NCBI GenBank assembly: GCA_035471625.1
Contig: DATIPT010000167.1
Span: forward strand, 1-64,000
DNA length: 64,000 nt
Direction: 5' to 3'
Source: DATEVL01 sp035471625
GTDB taxonomy: Bacteria; Chloroflexota; Anaerolineae; Anaerolineales; E44-bin32
Numbering within the stretch: position 1 is the stretch's first letter; every line of letters begins with the position of its first letter. Position numbers and translations under genes: made by a program. Below, one piece after another: positions 8,497-16,832 of this stretch. The notes under the pieces were generated by a model. The model was given only the letters and a program-made list of their open reading frames with translations, searched no databases and was not told the origin of the DNA.

Positions 8497-10034
8497 CCAG
8501 AGTGGGCGAAGGCGAGGCCGGTCACCCGGTCCGAGGCGACGACCAAGTTCGTGTAGTCGCGGATGGGAAGGACAAGGGCCTCGGATCGAAGGAGACGGCC
8601 GACCTCGAGGTACAGGGCCCGCCGCTCCTCGGAGCCCAGGGGCAAGGCCGCTGCTTGGGCCAGCATCGAGTCGAGCGACGGATCAAGGTAGCCGGTCCAG
8701 TTGTAGAGACCATCCGACGCGTACATCGGCCTCAGGAGATCGGGGTCGGTGCCGAAGAAGTTGATCCCGATCAGATTGTATTCGCCACGGGTCTGCGCTT
8801 CCCGCAAGAGCCCAAACCCCGGTGCCAGTTCGACGGCGACTTCCGCGCCCAGGGCTTCCCAGGCCGACTCGAGCAGCTGGGCGACCTCAGGGTGGGATCC
8901 CCACCCAGGCGTGACGATCGAGATCTTGAGGGCGGTCCCGTCCCGCGATCTTCGTCCGTTGGGACCCAGCGTCCACCCCGCTGTCTCGAGGAGTTGCGCC
9001 GCTTCTCCCGGGTCGAAGGGAGCGAAGACGGGAGCCTCCGGGTCGGACCACAGCCCGGAGGACAGCGGTCCCTCGGCGACGGGAGACATCGGCCCGAATA
9101 CGGTATTGACAATCGCCCCACGATCGGTTGCGGCGAGCAGCGCCTGGCGGACGCGCAGATCATCCGTCGGCGGCAGGGTGGTGTTGAAGAGGAACTGGGT
9201 CGGCTGGCCGGGGATCGCGACGGGAGTCAGGGTGAAGCCGTCGCTGGCGTCGAGGCGCTCGGCCTCGTGGCGTGGTACCTCTCCCAGTACGTCGACATCC
9301 CCGTTCTCAAGGGCGATGGCCCGCGTCGCCGGATCTTCGAAGAAGCGGAAAACGATCCGATCGAAGAACGGCTGTGCGCGGCGAGCCGTCGGCGGCGGCC
9401 AGGCGTAGTCGGAGTTCTTCTCGAGGATCAGACGGTCTTCGGCGACGTATTCTACGAAGCGGTAAGGTCCTGTGCCGACTTGATGGAATTGGTATTCGGC
9501 CGGACCCCACGCGTCGAGGGCTTCCGGAGATGCCATGCCGAGATAGACCTGGGAAAACGAATCCAACAGGGGTGCGAAGGGCTGTGTCAAGTGGATGGCG
9601 ACGGTGTAGAGATCGACAACCTCGGCGCGTTCGAAGGGCCCAAGCAGGAACACCGCCTTCTGGGAATGATGATCGGGATTGACGACGTAGTCCAGGTTGG
9701 CGACGACATCGTCCGCCGCAAACATCGTTCCGTCGTGGAACCTCACATCCCGCCGAAGGAAGAAAGTGTAGGTTCGTCCATCGGGGGAGATCTCCCAGCG
9801 CTCGGCCAGACCCGGGAGGATCTTGCCGGACTCAGGATCCTGAACGACGAGCGTGTCATAGACCGAATCAAGCGGAATCCCGAGCTCGGCGGAGGCGTTG
9901 ATGTGAGGATCGATCCCCGTGGGGGCTAACGTCAGCCCGTAGGTGAGAGTGGTGACATCGTTCGGGGTCCGCGAACACCCGGCCATGAGCGCCGCGAAAG
10001 ACAGTGCGAGCCAACCCCGCAGGCCGGAGATCAT
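8457..10034 (-). CDS. ABC transporter substrate-binding lipoprotein, family 5 (DppA/OppA type)
   Basis: This is a 525-residue family-5 extracellular binding protein. The signal peptide ends in LMAGC with the lipidated Cys at residue 20. The mature part contains the family signature LVVQDPESGKILPGLAERW, the block TYTFFLRRDVRFHDG, and the late block NTTLPPTDDLRVRQALLAATDR. Its start overlaps the stop of the ROK kinase (ATGA) and its end overlaps the DppB-type permease. The substrate cannot be read from sequence. Co-transcription with a sugar kinase favours an oligosaccharide or glycopeptide over a plain dipeptide, but this is inference. Confidence 0.92.
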   Translation of the reverse strand: MISGLRGWLALSFAALMAGCSRTPNDVTTLTYGLTLAPTGIDPHINASAELGIPLDSVYDTLVVQDPESGKILPGLAERWEISPDGRTYTFFLRRDVRFHDGTMFAADDVVANLDYVVNPDHHSQKAVFLLGPFERAEVVDLYTVAIHLTQPFAPLLDSFSQVYLGMASPEALDAWGPAEYQFHQVGTGPYRFVEYVAEDRLILEKNSDYAWPPPTARRAQPFFDRIVFRFFEDPATRAIALENGDVDVLGEVPRHEAERLDASDGFTLTPVAIPGQPTQFLFNTTLPPTDDLRVRQALLAATDRGAIVNTVFGPMSPVAEGPLSSGLWSDPEAPVFAPFDPGEAAQLLETAGWTLGPNGRRSRDGTALKISIVTPGWGSHPEVAQLLESAWEALGAEVAVELAPGFGLLREAQTRGEYNLIGINFFGTDPDLLRPMYASDGLYNWTGYLDPSLDSMLAQAAALPLGSEERRALYLEVGRLLRSEALVLPIRDYTNLVVASDRVTGLAFAHSGWFPLLRDLQLAP

Positions 10035-10966
10035 GACATTGCCTGGACGAGCGCAACCGCGCCCAGCAGGGCGGCCTCATCACCGAGAGCGGTCGGAACG
10101 ACCTTGAGATCACCGCCGAAGGCGGGGTGCATCAGGGATGCGCGCAGGGTGCGTTCGATCTGGTCGAGGAAGAAGGCCCCGGCCTGAGACACGCCTCCCC
10201 CGAGGACGATCCGTTCCGGATTGAAGACGTGGACGAGGCCCGCCAGCGCGGTCCCGAGGGCGACCGAGGCCGCTTGCAGGACTTCGCTGGCGACCGGATC
10301 TCCGCGCCGGGCGGCATGGGCGATCGCTTCGGTCGTTGGTTCCTGGCCAGGATCCCCACCCGGAAGACCGCCGCGCCGCCGGACCTGTTCGGCGATGGCG
10401 GTTCCGGACGCGATCGCTTCGAGGTGGCCGCTCTGGCCGCAGGAACACCTCGGCCCGCCAATCATGACTGGAATGTGCCCGATCTCCCCGGCCAGGCCGC
10501 GGCTCCCGCTCAGGAGTTGGTCATCGACGATCACGCCTCCGCCGATCCCGGTGCCGATCGTCAGCATGATCAGGTGGTGGGCACCGCGCCCGGCGCCGAA
10601 GCGCCACTCTCCCAGCGCCGCGAGGTTGGCATCGTTTTGAACATAGACGGGGCAACCCCAGCGTTCGGCGAGGGCAGGGCCGAGCGGCACGTCGTTCCAT
10701 CCCTGGAGGTTCGGAGCGTGCAACACAACGCCAGTGGATGCATCCAATGGTCCCGGGGCGCCGATCCCAATCGCCATGTGCGCACGATATTGCGAGGCGA
10801 TGTCGAGCGCGCTGATGGCGGCGTGGATTTCGTCAAGGACGGCGGTGGGACCTGCCTCGGAAGGTGTCTTGCGGGACTCTCGGGCGGTTGCGGGGATGTC
10901 GCCTGTCGGGTAGAACGCCGCGCGCAGGTTGGTCCCACCCAGATCGACGGCGACCGCGGGGCGCAT
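10031..10966 (-). CDS. ROK-family sugar kinase (glucokinase-like)
   Basis: This 311-residue ROK protein should phosphorylate glucose or an amino sugar in the cytoplasm. The ATP-binding DLGGTNLR is at residues 8-15 and the catalytic aspartate is D112 in QNDAN. The phosphate loop TIGTGIGGG follows, then EIGHIPV with E161 and H164. The zinc site reads C174-x-C176-G-x-x-G-H181: the usual third cysteine is a histidine, which can still ligate zinc. It lacks the N-terminal helix-turn-helix of ROK repressors, so it is an enzyme rather than a regulator. It is the first gene of an importer operon and is probably translated from a leaderless mRNA. Confidence 0.93.
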   Translation of the reverse strand: MRPAVAVDLGGTNLRAAFYPTGDIPATARESRKTPSEAGPTAVLDEIHAAISALDIASQYRAHMAIGIGAPGPLDASTGVVLHAPNLQGWNDVPLGPALAERWGCPVYVQNDANLAALGEWRFGAGRGAHHLIMLTIGTGIGGGVIVDDQLLSGSRGLAGEIGHIPVMIGGPRCSCGQSGHLEAIASGTAIAEQVRRRGGLPGGDPGQEPTTEAIAHAARRGDPVASEVLQAASVALGTALAGLVHVFNPERIVLGGGVSQAGAFFLDQIERTLRASLMHPAFGGDLKVVPTALGDEAALLGAVALVQAMS

Positions 10967-10975
10967 ACTCGGCGC

Positions 10976-10984
10976 AGTATATCA
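10976..10984 (-). promoter_or_regulatory. Extended -10 promoter of the ROK operon, leaderless
   Basis: On the minus strand TGA-TATACT (10984 to 10976) matches an extended -10 box. Only nine bases separate it from the ATG at 10966, so the transcript should begin within about three bases of the start codon. No ribosome-binding site precedes the ATG, which agrees with leaderless translation. Confidence 0.65.
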
Positions 10985-11076
10985 CACGGGTTCGGTCGGG
11001 CCGCGAGCACCTCGCCTGCGCCGGGACCGACGGCGCGGCGAATCCGAGGCGGCCGCCGCCGGTGGGCGGCGTGCGT

Positions 11077-11526
11077 CTACGCGACCGTGGGGCGGGAGCG
11101 GAGCAGCGCTTCGATGTGGTCCAGATGCGCGTTCCGGTGGATGGCGCGATTCAGCCGGAAGTGGGTCGAGGATCGCGCGATCTGCTCGATCAACTCGGGG
11201 GAGGCGTCAGCTGCCTCGTCGTCGGTCTCCGCGGCGGCCGCCAGGCACAGTCGGACGGCCGTCGAGGGTTCGAGGCCGTGGCACAGAGGTTTGAGCGAAT
11301 CGTTGACCGCCTCCGAGTCGATCGGGGAGTCCTCGAAGCCTCGAGCCTTCCAGCGCCGAAGGAGAACAAGGACCCGCCGGTCCCACCAGGCCAGGTGGGC
11401 GAAGAGGGCGCCCACGCTCCAGCCATAATCCGTGGACTGGGCCAGGTCCTCCGCAGTCAATCTTGCGGCGAGGGATTCCAGCCGTTGCCTCGACCGCTCG
11501 TTCTCTTCGACGTAGCTCTCCGCCAC
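11077..11526 (-). CDS. DinB-superfamily protein
   Basis: This 149-residue four-helix-bundle protein belongs to the DinB/MDMPI-like superfamily of metal-dependent transferases and isomerases. The expected histidine ligands are visible: H44 in FAHLAWWD and the C-terminal H130 and H134 in HRNAHLDHIEAL. The substrate is unknown; relatives use bacillithiol or mycothiol. The longer reading begins at a TTG, but GGGAGG sits five bases before the GTG at 11526, which I therefore take as the start. The gene lies 82 bases after the VOC gene and the two are probably co-transcribed. Confidence 0.8.
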   Translation of the reverse strand: MAESYVEENERSRQRLESLAARLTAEDLAQSTDYGWSVGALFAHLAWWDRRVLVLLRRWKARGFEDSPIDSEAVNDSLKPLCHGLEPSTAVRLCLAAAAETDDEAADASPELIEQIARSSTHFRLNRAIHRNAHLDHIEALLRSRPTVA

Positions 11527-11608
11527 GGGAACCTCCCTCAATTCTGTGCGAGGCCTCCGCCGCGCGCAGGCCTTGGGTTGTCCGACTGCAAGGGAAAACG
11601 CGATGGAG

Positions 11609-11977
11609 CTACTTCGCTTCCGGATCGTCTTGCATCAAGCCGAAGCGATTGCCCTCCGGGTCTTCGCAGTACGCGAGCCATCCAACGCCCGGAACGGCCG
11701 CCTTGGGTCGGAGGATCTTCCCGCCGTTCTCGGTAATCCTCTGGAGGTACGTGTCGACTGAGTCGACCCCGATCGTGTTCTTCGTGCCGGCGCCCGGCTC
11801 GAACCGTCGCGCCAGACCGCCGTCAATTCCAGGCTCGTCGTCGGGACCCGTCATCACCAGCCAGTATTCGGTGGGGCCATCCCATTTCTCGATCGTCCAC
11901 TCGAAGACGTTCCGGTAGAAGGAAATGGCACGCTCGGGATCATCGGCCGGGATCTCGAAGTGAATCACGCGGGGCAT
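11609..11977 (-). CDS. VOC (glyoxalase/bleomycin-resistance) family protein
   Basis: This 122-residue single-module VOC protein shows paired beta-alpha-beta-beta-beta units. The N-terminal strand carries H6 (VIHFEIPADDPERAISFY), and the C-terminal unit has GWLAYCEDPEGNRFGLMQ. These features fit the metal-binding VOC fold, though the substrate is unknown. The start has an AAGGAG ribosome site. Similar short VOC proteins appear to bind or isomerise small thiol- or carbonyl-containing molecules. The pairing with a DinB-like gene suggests a small-molecule detoxification role, which is inference only. Confidence 0.82.
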   Translation of the reverse strand: MPRVIHFEIPADDPERAISFYRNVFEWTIEKWDGPTEYWLVMTGPDDEPGIDGGLARRFEPGAGTKNTIGVDSVDTYLQRITENGGKILRPKAAVPGVGWLAYCEDPEGNRFGLMQDDPEAK

Positions 11978-12103
11978 CGGCGACTCCTTGGGCTGAGACC
12001 GAGGAACGACAATCGAAGTGTATCATCGGCTTCGTTCCGGGCCTTCCCCCGGACGGGGGATTCCGAAAAGGAGATTCCCCAAATCGCAGTAGAATGCCAG
12101 GAG

Positions 12104-14713
12104 ATGGCCGACTCCATCAGCCCCGTCCGCAAGCAGTACCTCGAAATCAAGCGCCAGCATCCCGATGCGATCGTCTTCTTTCGCCTAGGAGACTTCTACG
12201 AGACCTTCGACCAAGACGCCGAAACGGCCGCCCGGGAACTCGAAATCGTCCTGACCTCTCGGAACGTCGCCAAGGGGGTCCGCGTGCCGATGGCGGGGAT
12301 ACCGCACCACGCGGCCGAAAGCTACCTCGCCAAGCTCATCAGCCGCGGCTTCCACGTCGCCATCTGCGAGCAGGTGGGCGAGACACCCGTCGACGGCCTG
12401 TTTCCGCGCGAGGTCGTCCGAGTCGTCACTCCGGGAACCGTCCTTGAGCCCGGGCTGATTCCCGGCGTCCACAACAACTTCCTGGCGGCGGCGGTCTCCG
12501 GGCCGGACGGCCAGGGATTCGCCTTCGTCGACATCACCACCGGCGAGTTCTTCGCCGCCCAGGCAACCGAGGCCGCCGCCCACGGATTCGTTCGACACGA
12601 ACTGGCCCGGGTCTCCCCGAGCGAATTGTTGGTTCCCGAGGAGGCCTCCCTTGAAAGCGAATGGAGCGGGCATATCACCGTCCTGCCAGTGTGGAAGTTC
12701 GATCCCGCCCGGGCCGAAGAGAAGCTGAAGGAGCACTTCGGGGTCCGAACCTTGGACGGGTTCGGTCTCGGCGGTCTGACCCACGCGATCGGGGCGGCGG
12801 GCGCCATCCTCGACTACCTGCAGGCAACCCAACCTGTGGCGCTGGCCCTGCTTTCGGGACTCTCAGCCTATGGTCCGAGCGATTTCATGGCGCTTGACTC
12901 GGCGACCCGCCGGAACCTCGAACTGAGCGAGACCCTGCGGACGGGTGAGGTCCAGGGTTCGCTGATGGGGGTCCTGGATGCGACCATGACCCCTATGGGT
13001 CGACGGATGCTGCGTCAGTGGATGGGCAAGCCGCTGCTCGATCGGGATCGAATCGAGACTCGGTTGGACCAGGTGCAGAGTTTCTTCGACGACGGACTCT
13101 GGCGGGCGGAGGTCCGCCAGGCGATGAAGCGCCTCTCCGACCTCGAGCGGCTGACCAATCGCGTTGCCAGCGGGCTGGCGGGCCCACGTGATCTGGTGCA
13201 CCTGCGGGATTCGCTGGAACAGATCGGCGGCGTTCGGAACCTGGTGGATGGCAAGGACCCTGCGCTGGATTCCGTGGTCAGCGAGATCGATCCGTGTCCT
13301 CCGGTCAGCGACCTGGTGCGCAAGGCGATTGTCGAGGTTCCCCCGGCGACGCTGGCGCAGCCGGGCGTGATCCGGCCCGGCTTCTCTCAAGAGCTCGACC
13401 AGATGGTCGACTCGACGCGCCAGGCGCGGGATTGGATCGCGGGCCTGGAAGCGACGGAGCGGGAGCGCACGGGGATCAAGAGCCTGAAGGTCGGCTACAA
13501 CAAGGTCTTCGGATACTACATCGAGGTAACGCGGGCGCATGCCGACGAGGTGCCGGAGGAGTACATCCGCAAGCAGACTCTGGTCAACGCCGAGCGGTTC
13601 ATCACCCCGGAGATGAAGGACGTCGAGTCGAAGGTCGTCGCCGCCGAGGAGCGGATCCGGGACCTCGAAAGCGAGATCTACCGCAGGGTTTGCAGCGACA
13701 TCGGGGCCCATGCTCCGCAGATGCTCCGCACGGCGCGCGCCGTGGCTCGCCTGGACGCCGTGTCGGGCCTGGCAGAGGTCGCCGCCCTACGAGACTATGT
13801 CCGGCCGGAAATCACCGAGGGGGTGGAGATGGAGATTCGCGACGGCCGCCATCCCGTGGTGGAGGGTCGCGCCGGCGCCGAGCGGTTTGTCCCCAACGAC
13901 GCCGTCTTCGAGGAGGGTGAGCGTATTCGGATCCTGACCGGTCCCAACATGGCCGGAAAGAGCACGTACTTGCGCCAGGTCGCCCTGATTGTCCTCCTGG
14001 CTCAGATGGGCAGCTTCGTGCCGGCCCGCTCGGCGCGGATCGGCCTGGTCGATCGGATCTTCACGCGCATCGGCGCTCAGGACGAGATCTACGCCGGCCA
14101 GTCGACGTTCATGGTCGAAATGGTCGAGGCGGCCAACATCCTGCATAACGCGACCGGCAGAAGTCTGTTGATCCTCGACGAAATCGGACGCGGGACGAGC
14201 ACGTACGACGGTCTCTCGATCGCCTGGGCGATGGTCGAATTCATCCACAATCATCCCCGCCTGCGGTCGCGCACGCTGTTCGCCACGCACTACCATGAAC
14301 TGACGCGTCTCGCCGAAGTCCTGCCGGGGGTTCGCAACTACAACGTCGCTGTGGCGGAAGAGGGAGGACGCGTCGTCTTCCTGCACCGGATCATCCCCGG
14401 TGGGGCCGACCGGTCCTACGGAGTCCATGTCGCCGAGCTGGCTGGCCTGCCGCGGCCCGTCATCCACCGGGCGGAAGAAATCCTGTCCGATCTCGAGACG
14501 GAGGCCCGCACGGCAACGCCGCACCGGAGCGAGATCTCGCAGCAGCTAGCACTCTTCCCACAAGAGGACCCGTTGAGGGCCGAGCTGGAAGGCCTCGATC
14601 TTGACGGCCTCTCCCCTCTGGACGCGCTCAACAAGCTGTTTGAGTGGAAGAGCCGATTTGCCGGGGACGACAAGCGCCCGGCGGATCGGCAGACCCCTGC
14701 AACGCCGGCCTAG
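12104..14713 (+). CDS. mutS: DNA mismatch repair protein MutS
   Basis: This 869-residue MutS recognises base mismatches and small loops and starts repair. The mismatch-reading F-x-E motif is F31-Y32-E33 in the domain I sequence FFRLGDFYETF. Walker A (GPNMAGKST) is near residue 613, and the Walker B/signature DEIGRGTSTYDG near 690. The length is normal for MutS1. The frame is open 48 codons further upstream, but similarity starts at the ATG at 12104. No mutL lies in the window. Its stop codon shares the palindrome CTAG with the stop of the convergent mtaD gene. Confidence 0.97.
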   Translation: MADSISPVRKQYLEIKRQHPDAIVFFRLGDFYETFDQDAETAARELEIVLTSRNVAKGVRVPMAGIPHHAAESYLAKLISRGFHVAICEQVGETPVDGLFPREVVRVVTPGTVLEPGLIPGVHNNFLAAAVSGPDGQGFAFVDITTGEFFAAQATEAAAHGFVRHELARVSPSELLVPEEASLESEWSGHITVLPVWKFDPARAEEKLKEHFGVRTLDGFGLGGLTHAIGAAGAILDYLQATQPVALALLSGLSAYGPSDFMALDSATRRNLELSETLRTGEVQGSLMGVLDATMTPMGRRMLRQWMGKPLLDRDRIETRLDQVQSFFDDGLWRAEVRQAMKRLSDLERLTNRVASGLAGPRDLVHLRDSLEQIGGVRNLVDGKDPALDSVVSEIDPCPPVSDLVRKAIVEVPPATLAQPGVIRPGFSQELDQMVDSTRQARDWIAGLEATERERTGIKSLKVGYNKVFGYYIEVTRAHADEVPEEYIRKQTLVNAERFITPEMKDVESKVVAAEERIRDLESEIYRRVCSDIGAHAPQMLRTARAVARLDAVSGLAEVAALRDYVRPEITEGVEMEIRDGRHPVVEGRAGAERFVPNDAVFEEGERIRILTGPNMAGKSTYLRQVALIVLLAQMGSFVPARSARIGLVDRIFTRIGAQDEIYAGQSTFMVEMVEAANILHNATGRSLLILDEIGRGTSTYDGLSIAWAMVEFIHNHPRLRSRTLFATHYHELTRLAEVLPGVRNYNVAVAEEGGRVVFLHRIIPGGADRSYGVHVAELAGLPRPVIHRAEEILSDLETEARTATPHRSEISQQLALFPQEDPLRAELEGLDLDGLSPLDALNKLFEWKSRFAGDDKRPADRQTPATPA

Positions 14714-16683
14714 TCCGCCAGGTCCGGATACTCCCGGGCGATCGGCTCGGCGCCGGCCAGGCCCATGGCGGCGAGAATCTCCAGGATCATCTCGGCCTTC
14801 ACCTCGGCATCCCGCCGAGACCACGTCCGGCTCTTGACCTCGAGGAACAGGCCGGGCAGCGCGGGCTGGATCACCCGGTCGAGATTCACGAAGAACTCCA
14901 CGTCTCGGAAGCGGACCAGCCACCGCCGCCGATCCTTCTCGACTTCGGTCTCCGATGTCGGGGCGAAGTACTCGCGGTAGAAGCGCAGGCTGTGGGTCGC
15001 CGGGGCGATGAATCGTGAGCGGGAGAGCAGGACCGACTGATCGTACTCTCGCTCGGCGGCCGGGCCGGTCAGGGTCAGGCGGTAGCGCACCCGCCCGACA
15101 CTCCCATCGGCGTCCACGAACTCGTCCTCTCGGTAGCGCAACCGCCCCTGGGCCGGGTCTTCAAAGCCAAAGTAGGTATCGAACTCGTGGTAGTGGGCCC
15201 GGCGAAGCACTTCAAAAGGCGGTGCTTCGATCAGCTGGGGGACGGCGGTCTCGTCCCGTACCTGGACTTTGACCTGCACTTCGTAGGATTCCTCCTGCTG
15301 GGCCCCTTCGATGGCGACCAGTTTCGACAGGACCGAGCCTTCCCGGGCCTGCAGGAACGTGTCGATCCGCCGTGCGAAATCGTCCGCCGCCTCAAGCAGC
15401 GGCTCGACATCGATCGTCAGCAGGGCGCGGTCGCGCATCAGCCAGCGACCGTTGACCATCACGTCCGTCACGTCGGTCGATTTCGCCGCATACACCAGGC
15501 GGGAGTAGACGCCGTCGACTTCGCGCTCGAAGTTCGGCCGGTTGTGGAGCGTATCGAGATCGACCAGGGCCAAGTCGGCGCGCTTGCCGACCTCGATCGA
15601 CCCGATCAAGTGGCCCATGTGAACCGCTTTGGCGCCTTCGCGCGTGGCCATGGCGAAGACCTCTCGGGCCGGGAGCATCGTCGGGTCGCCGCTGGCCGTC
15701 TTGGCGATGAAGCTCGCCAGCCGCATTTCCTCGAACATGTCCAGGTCGTTGTTGGACGACGGGCCGTCCGTGCCCAGTCCGACGTGCAGACCGGCGGCGT
15801 GCATCGCCGGGACGGGAGCGATCCCGGATGCCAGCTTGAGATTGCTGGAGGGATTGTGGGCCACGCCTGCGCCGGCGTGCTCGAGCGTCCGGATTTCGCC
15901 TTCATCCACATGAACGCAGTGCGCCGCCAGAACCTTGGCCTCGAGCAGGCCGACTTTCTTGACCCACGGGATGACGGGCATCCCGTGCTCCTCCCTCCAC
16001 TGTTCGACTTCCAGGGCGGTCTCGGCCAGATGGATGTGCAGCGGGACGTCGAACTCGACTGCCAGGTCGGTGCACGACCGCAGGATTTCCGGCGTGCAGG
16101 TGTAGGGGGCATGCGGGGCGACCGCCGGCAGGACGAGGGGGTGGCCCCGCCATCGCCCGATGAACTCGCGGGCGGCGGCGAGCGAGTCTTCAAAGGAAGC
16201 GGCGTCGGGAGAAGGGAACTTCAGGACCGTCTGGGCACATAATCCCCGCATGCCGGCGTCGGCGGTGGCCTCGGCTACGGCGTCCTCGAAGTAGTACATG
16301 TCGGCGAAGCAGGTAATGCCGCCGCGGATCATCTCGGCGCAGGCGAGCAGCGTCCCCAGACGGGAGAACTCAGGGGTGACGAACTCGCGCTCGACCGGCA
16401 TCATGTACCCCAAGAGCCATACATCCAGCCTCAGGTCGTCGGCCAGGCCTCGCAGGAGGGTCATCGGGACGTGGGTGTGGGCATTGATCAGGCCTGGGAT
16501 CAGGGTCTTGCCACCGGCATCCAAGGTCTGGCGGGCGACATACTCGCCGTGAACTTCCGATCCCGGGCCGACGGCGACGATGGTGTCGCCGTCAATCACG
16601 ACCGAGCCCGCCTCCAGGATGCGGTTGCTGTGATCCATGGTTACGACCCGGGCGTTCTGGAGGATCCAGTCGACAGTTCGCAC
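14710..16683 (-). CDS. mtaD: MTA/SAH deaminase fused to a C-terminal CYTH domain
   Basis: The first ~450 residues form an amidohydrolase of the 5-methylthioadenosine/S-adenosylhomocysteine deaminase family. Metal ligands are H69 and H71 (NAHTHVP), H218 (LHIHLAET) and D306 (GTDGPSSNN), with E221 as the likely acid/base. The family normally stops near residue 440. Here residues ~465-645 add a CYTH (triphosphate tunnel) domain. Its features are EVQVK at 468-472 in place of ExExK, GRLRYRED, VRYRLTLTGP, and LPGLFLEVKS with E615. The fusion is continuous in one frame. The start is GTG with a GGAG ribosome site and a TATAAT box upstream. An MTA phosphorylase lies about 32 kb away. Confidence 0.9.
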   Translation of the reverse strand: MRTVDWILQNARVVTMDHSNRILEAGSVVIDGDTIVAVGPGSEVHGEYVARQTLDAGGKTLIPGLINAHTHVPMTLLRGLADDLRLDVWLLGYMMPVEREFVTPEFSRLGTLLACAEMIRGGITCFADMYYFEDAVAEATADAGMRGLCAQTVLKFPSPDAASFEDSLAAAREFIGRWRGHPLVLPAVAPHAPYTCTPEILRSCTDLAVEFDVPLHIHLAETALEVEQWREEHGMPVIPWVKKVGLLEAKVLAAHCVHVDEGEIRTLEHAGAGVAHNPSSNLKLASGIAPVPAMHAAGLHVGLGTDGPSSNNDLDMFEEMRLASFIAKTASGDPTMLPAREVFAMATREGAKAVHMGHLIGSIEVGKRADLALVDLDTLHNRPNFEREVDGVYSRLVYAAKSTDVTDVMVNGRWLMRDRALLTIDVEPLLEAADDFARRIDTFLQAREGSVLSKLVAIEGAQQEESYEVQVKVQVRDETAVPQLIEAPPFEVLRRAHYHEFDTYFGFEDPAQGRLRYREDEFVDADGSVGRVRYRLTLTGPAAEREYDQSVLLSRSRFIAPATHSLRFYREYFAPTSETEVEKDRRRWLVRFRDVEFFVNLDRVIQPALPGLFLEVKSRTWSRRDAEVKAEMILEILAAMGLAGAEPIAREYPDLAD

Positions 16684-16709
16684 AGACGGCTCCGTTCGAG
16701 GTTCGGGTG

Positions 16710-16715
16710 ATTATA
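16710..16715 (-). promoter_or_regulatory. -10 box of the mtaD gene
   Basis: A perfect TATAAT on the minus strand lies 26 bases before the GTG start, and a GGAG ribosome site sits between them. I see no good -35 box at 16-18 bases. The surrounding gap 16684-16832 separates divergent genes and contains no other gene. Confidence 0.5.
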
Positions 16716-16832
16716 GTGCACCGCGTCGACCACGGGGCGCCACCGAGCAGCGACCTGCAAGAGGACTACAATGGCGAGCAGCCAGCGCCCCTCCATCGAT
16801 GGGATCCGCGCTTGCCAAGAGGAGAAGAACCG

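Noticed and set aside
8502..9929. 475-codon plus-strand frame opposite the binding-protein gene
   Set aside because: It mirrors the family-5 lipoprotein gene, has biased composition and no ribosome site.
14710..14713. Shared CTAG stop of mutS and mtaD as a functional element
   Set aside because: Convergent genes with overlapping palindromic stops arise readily by chance; no hairpin or other signal supports a role.
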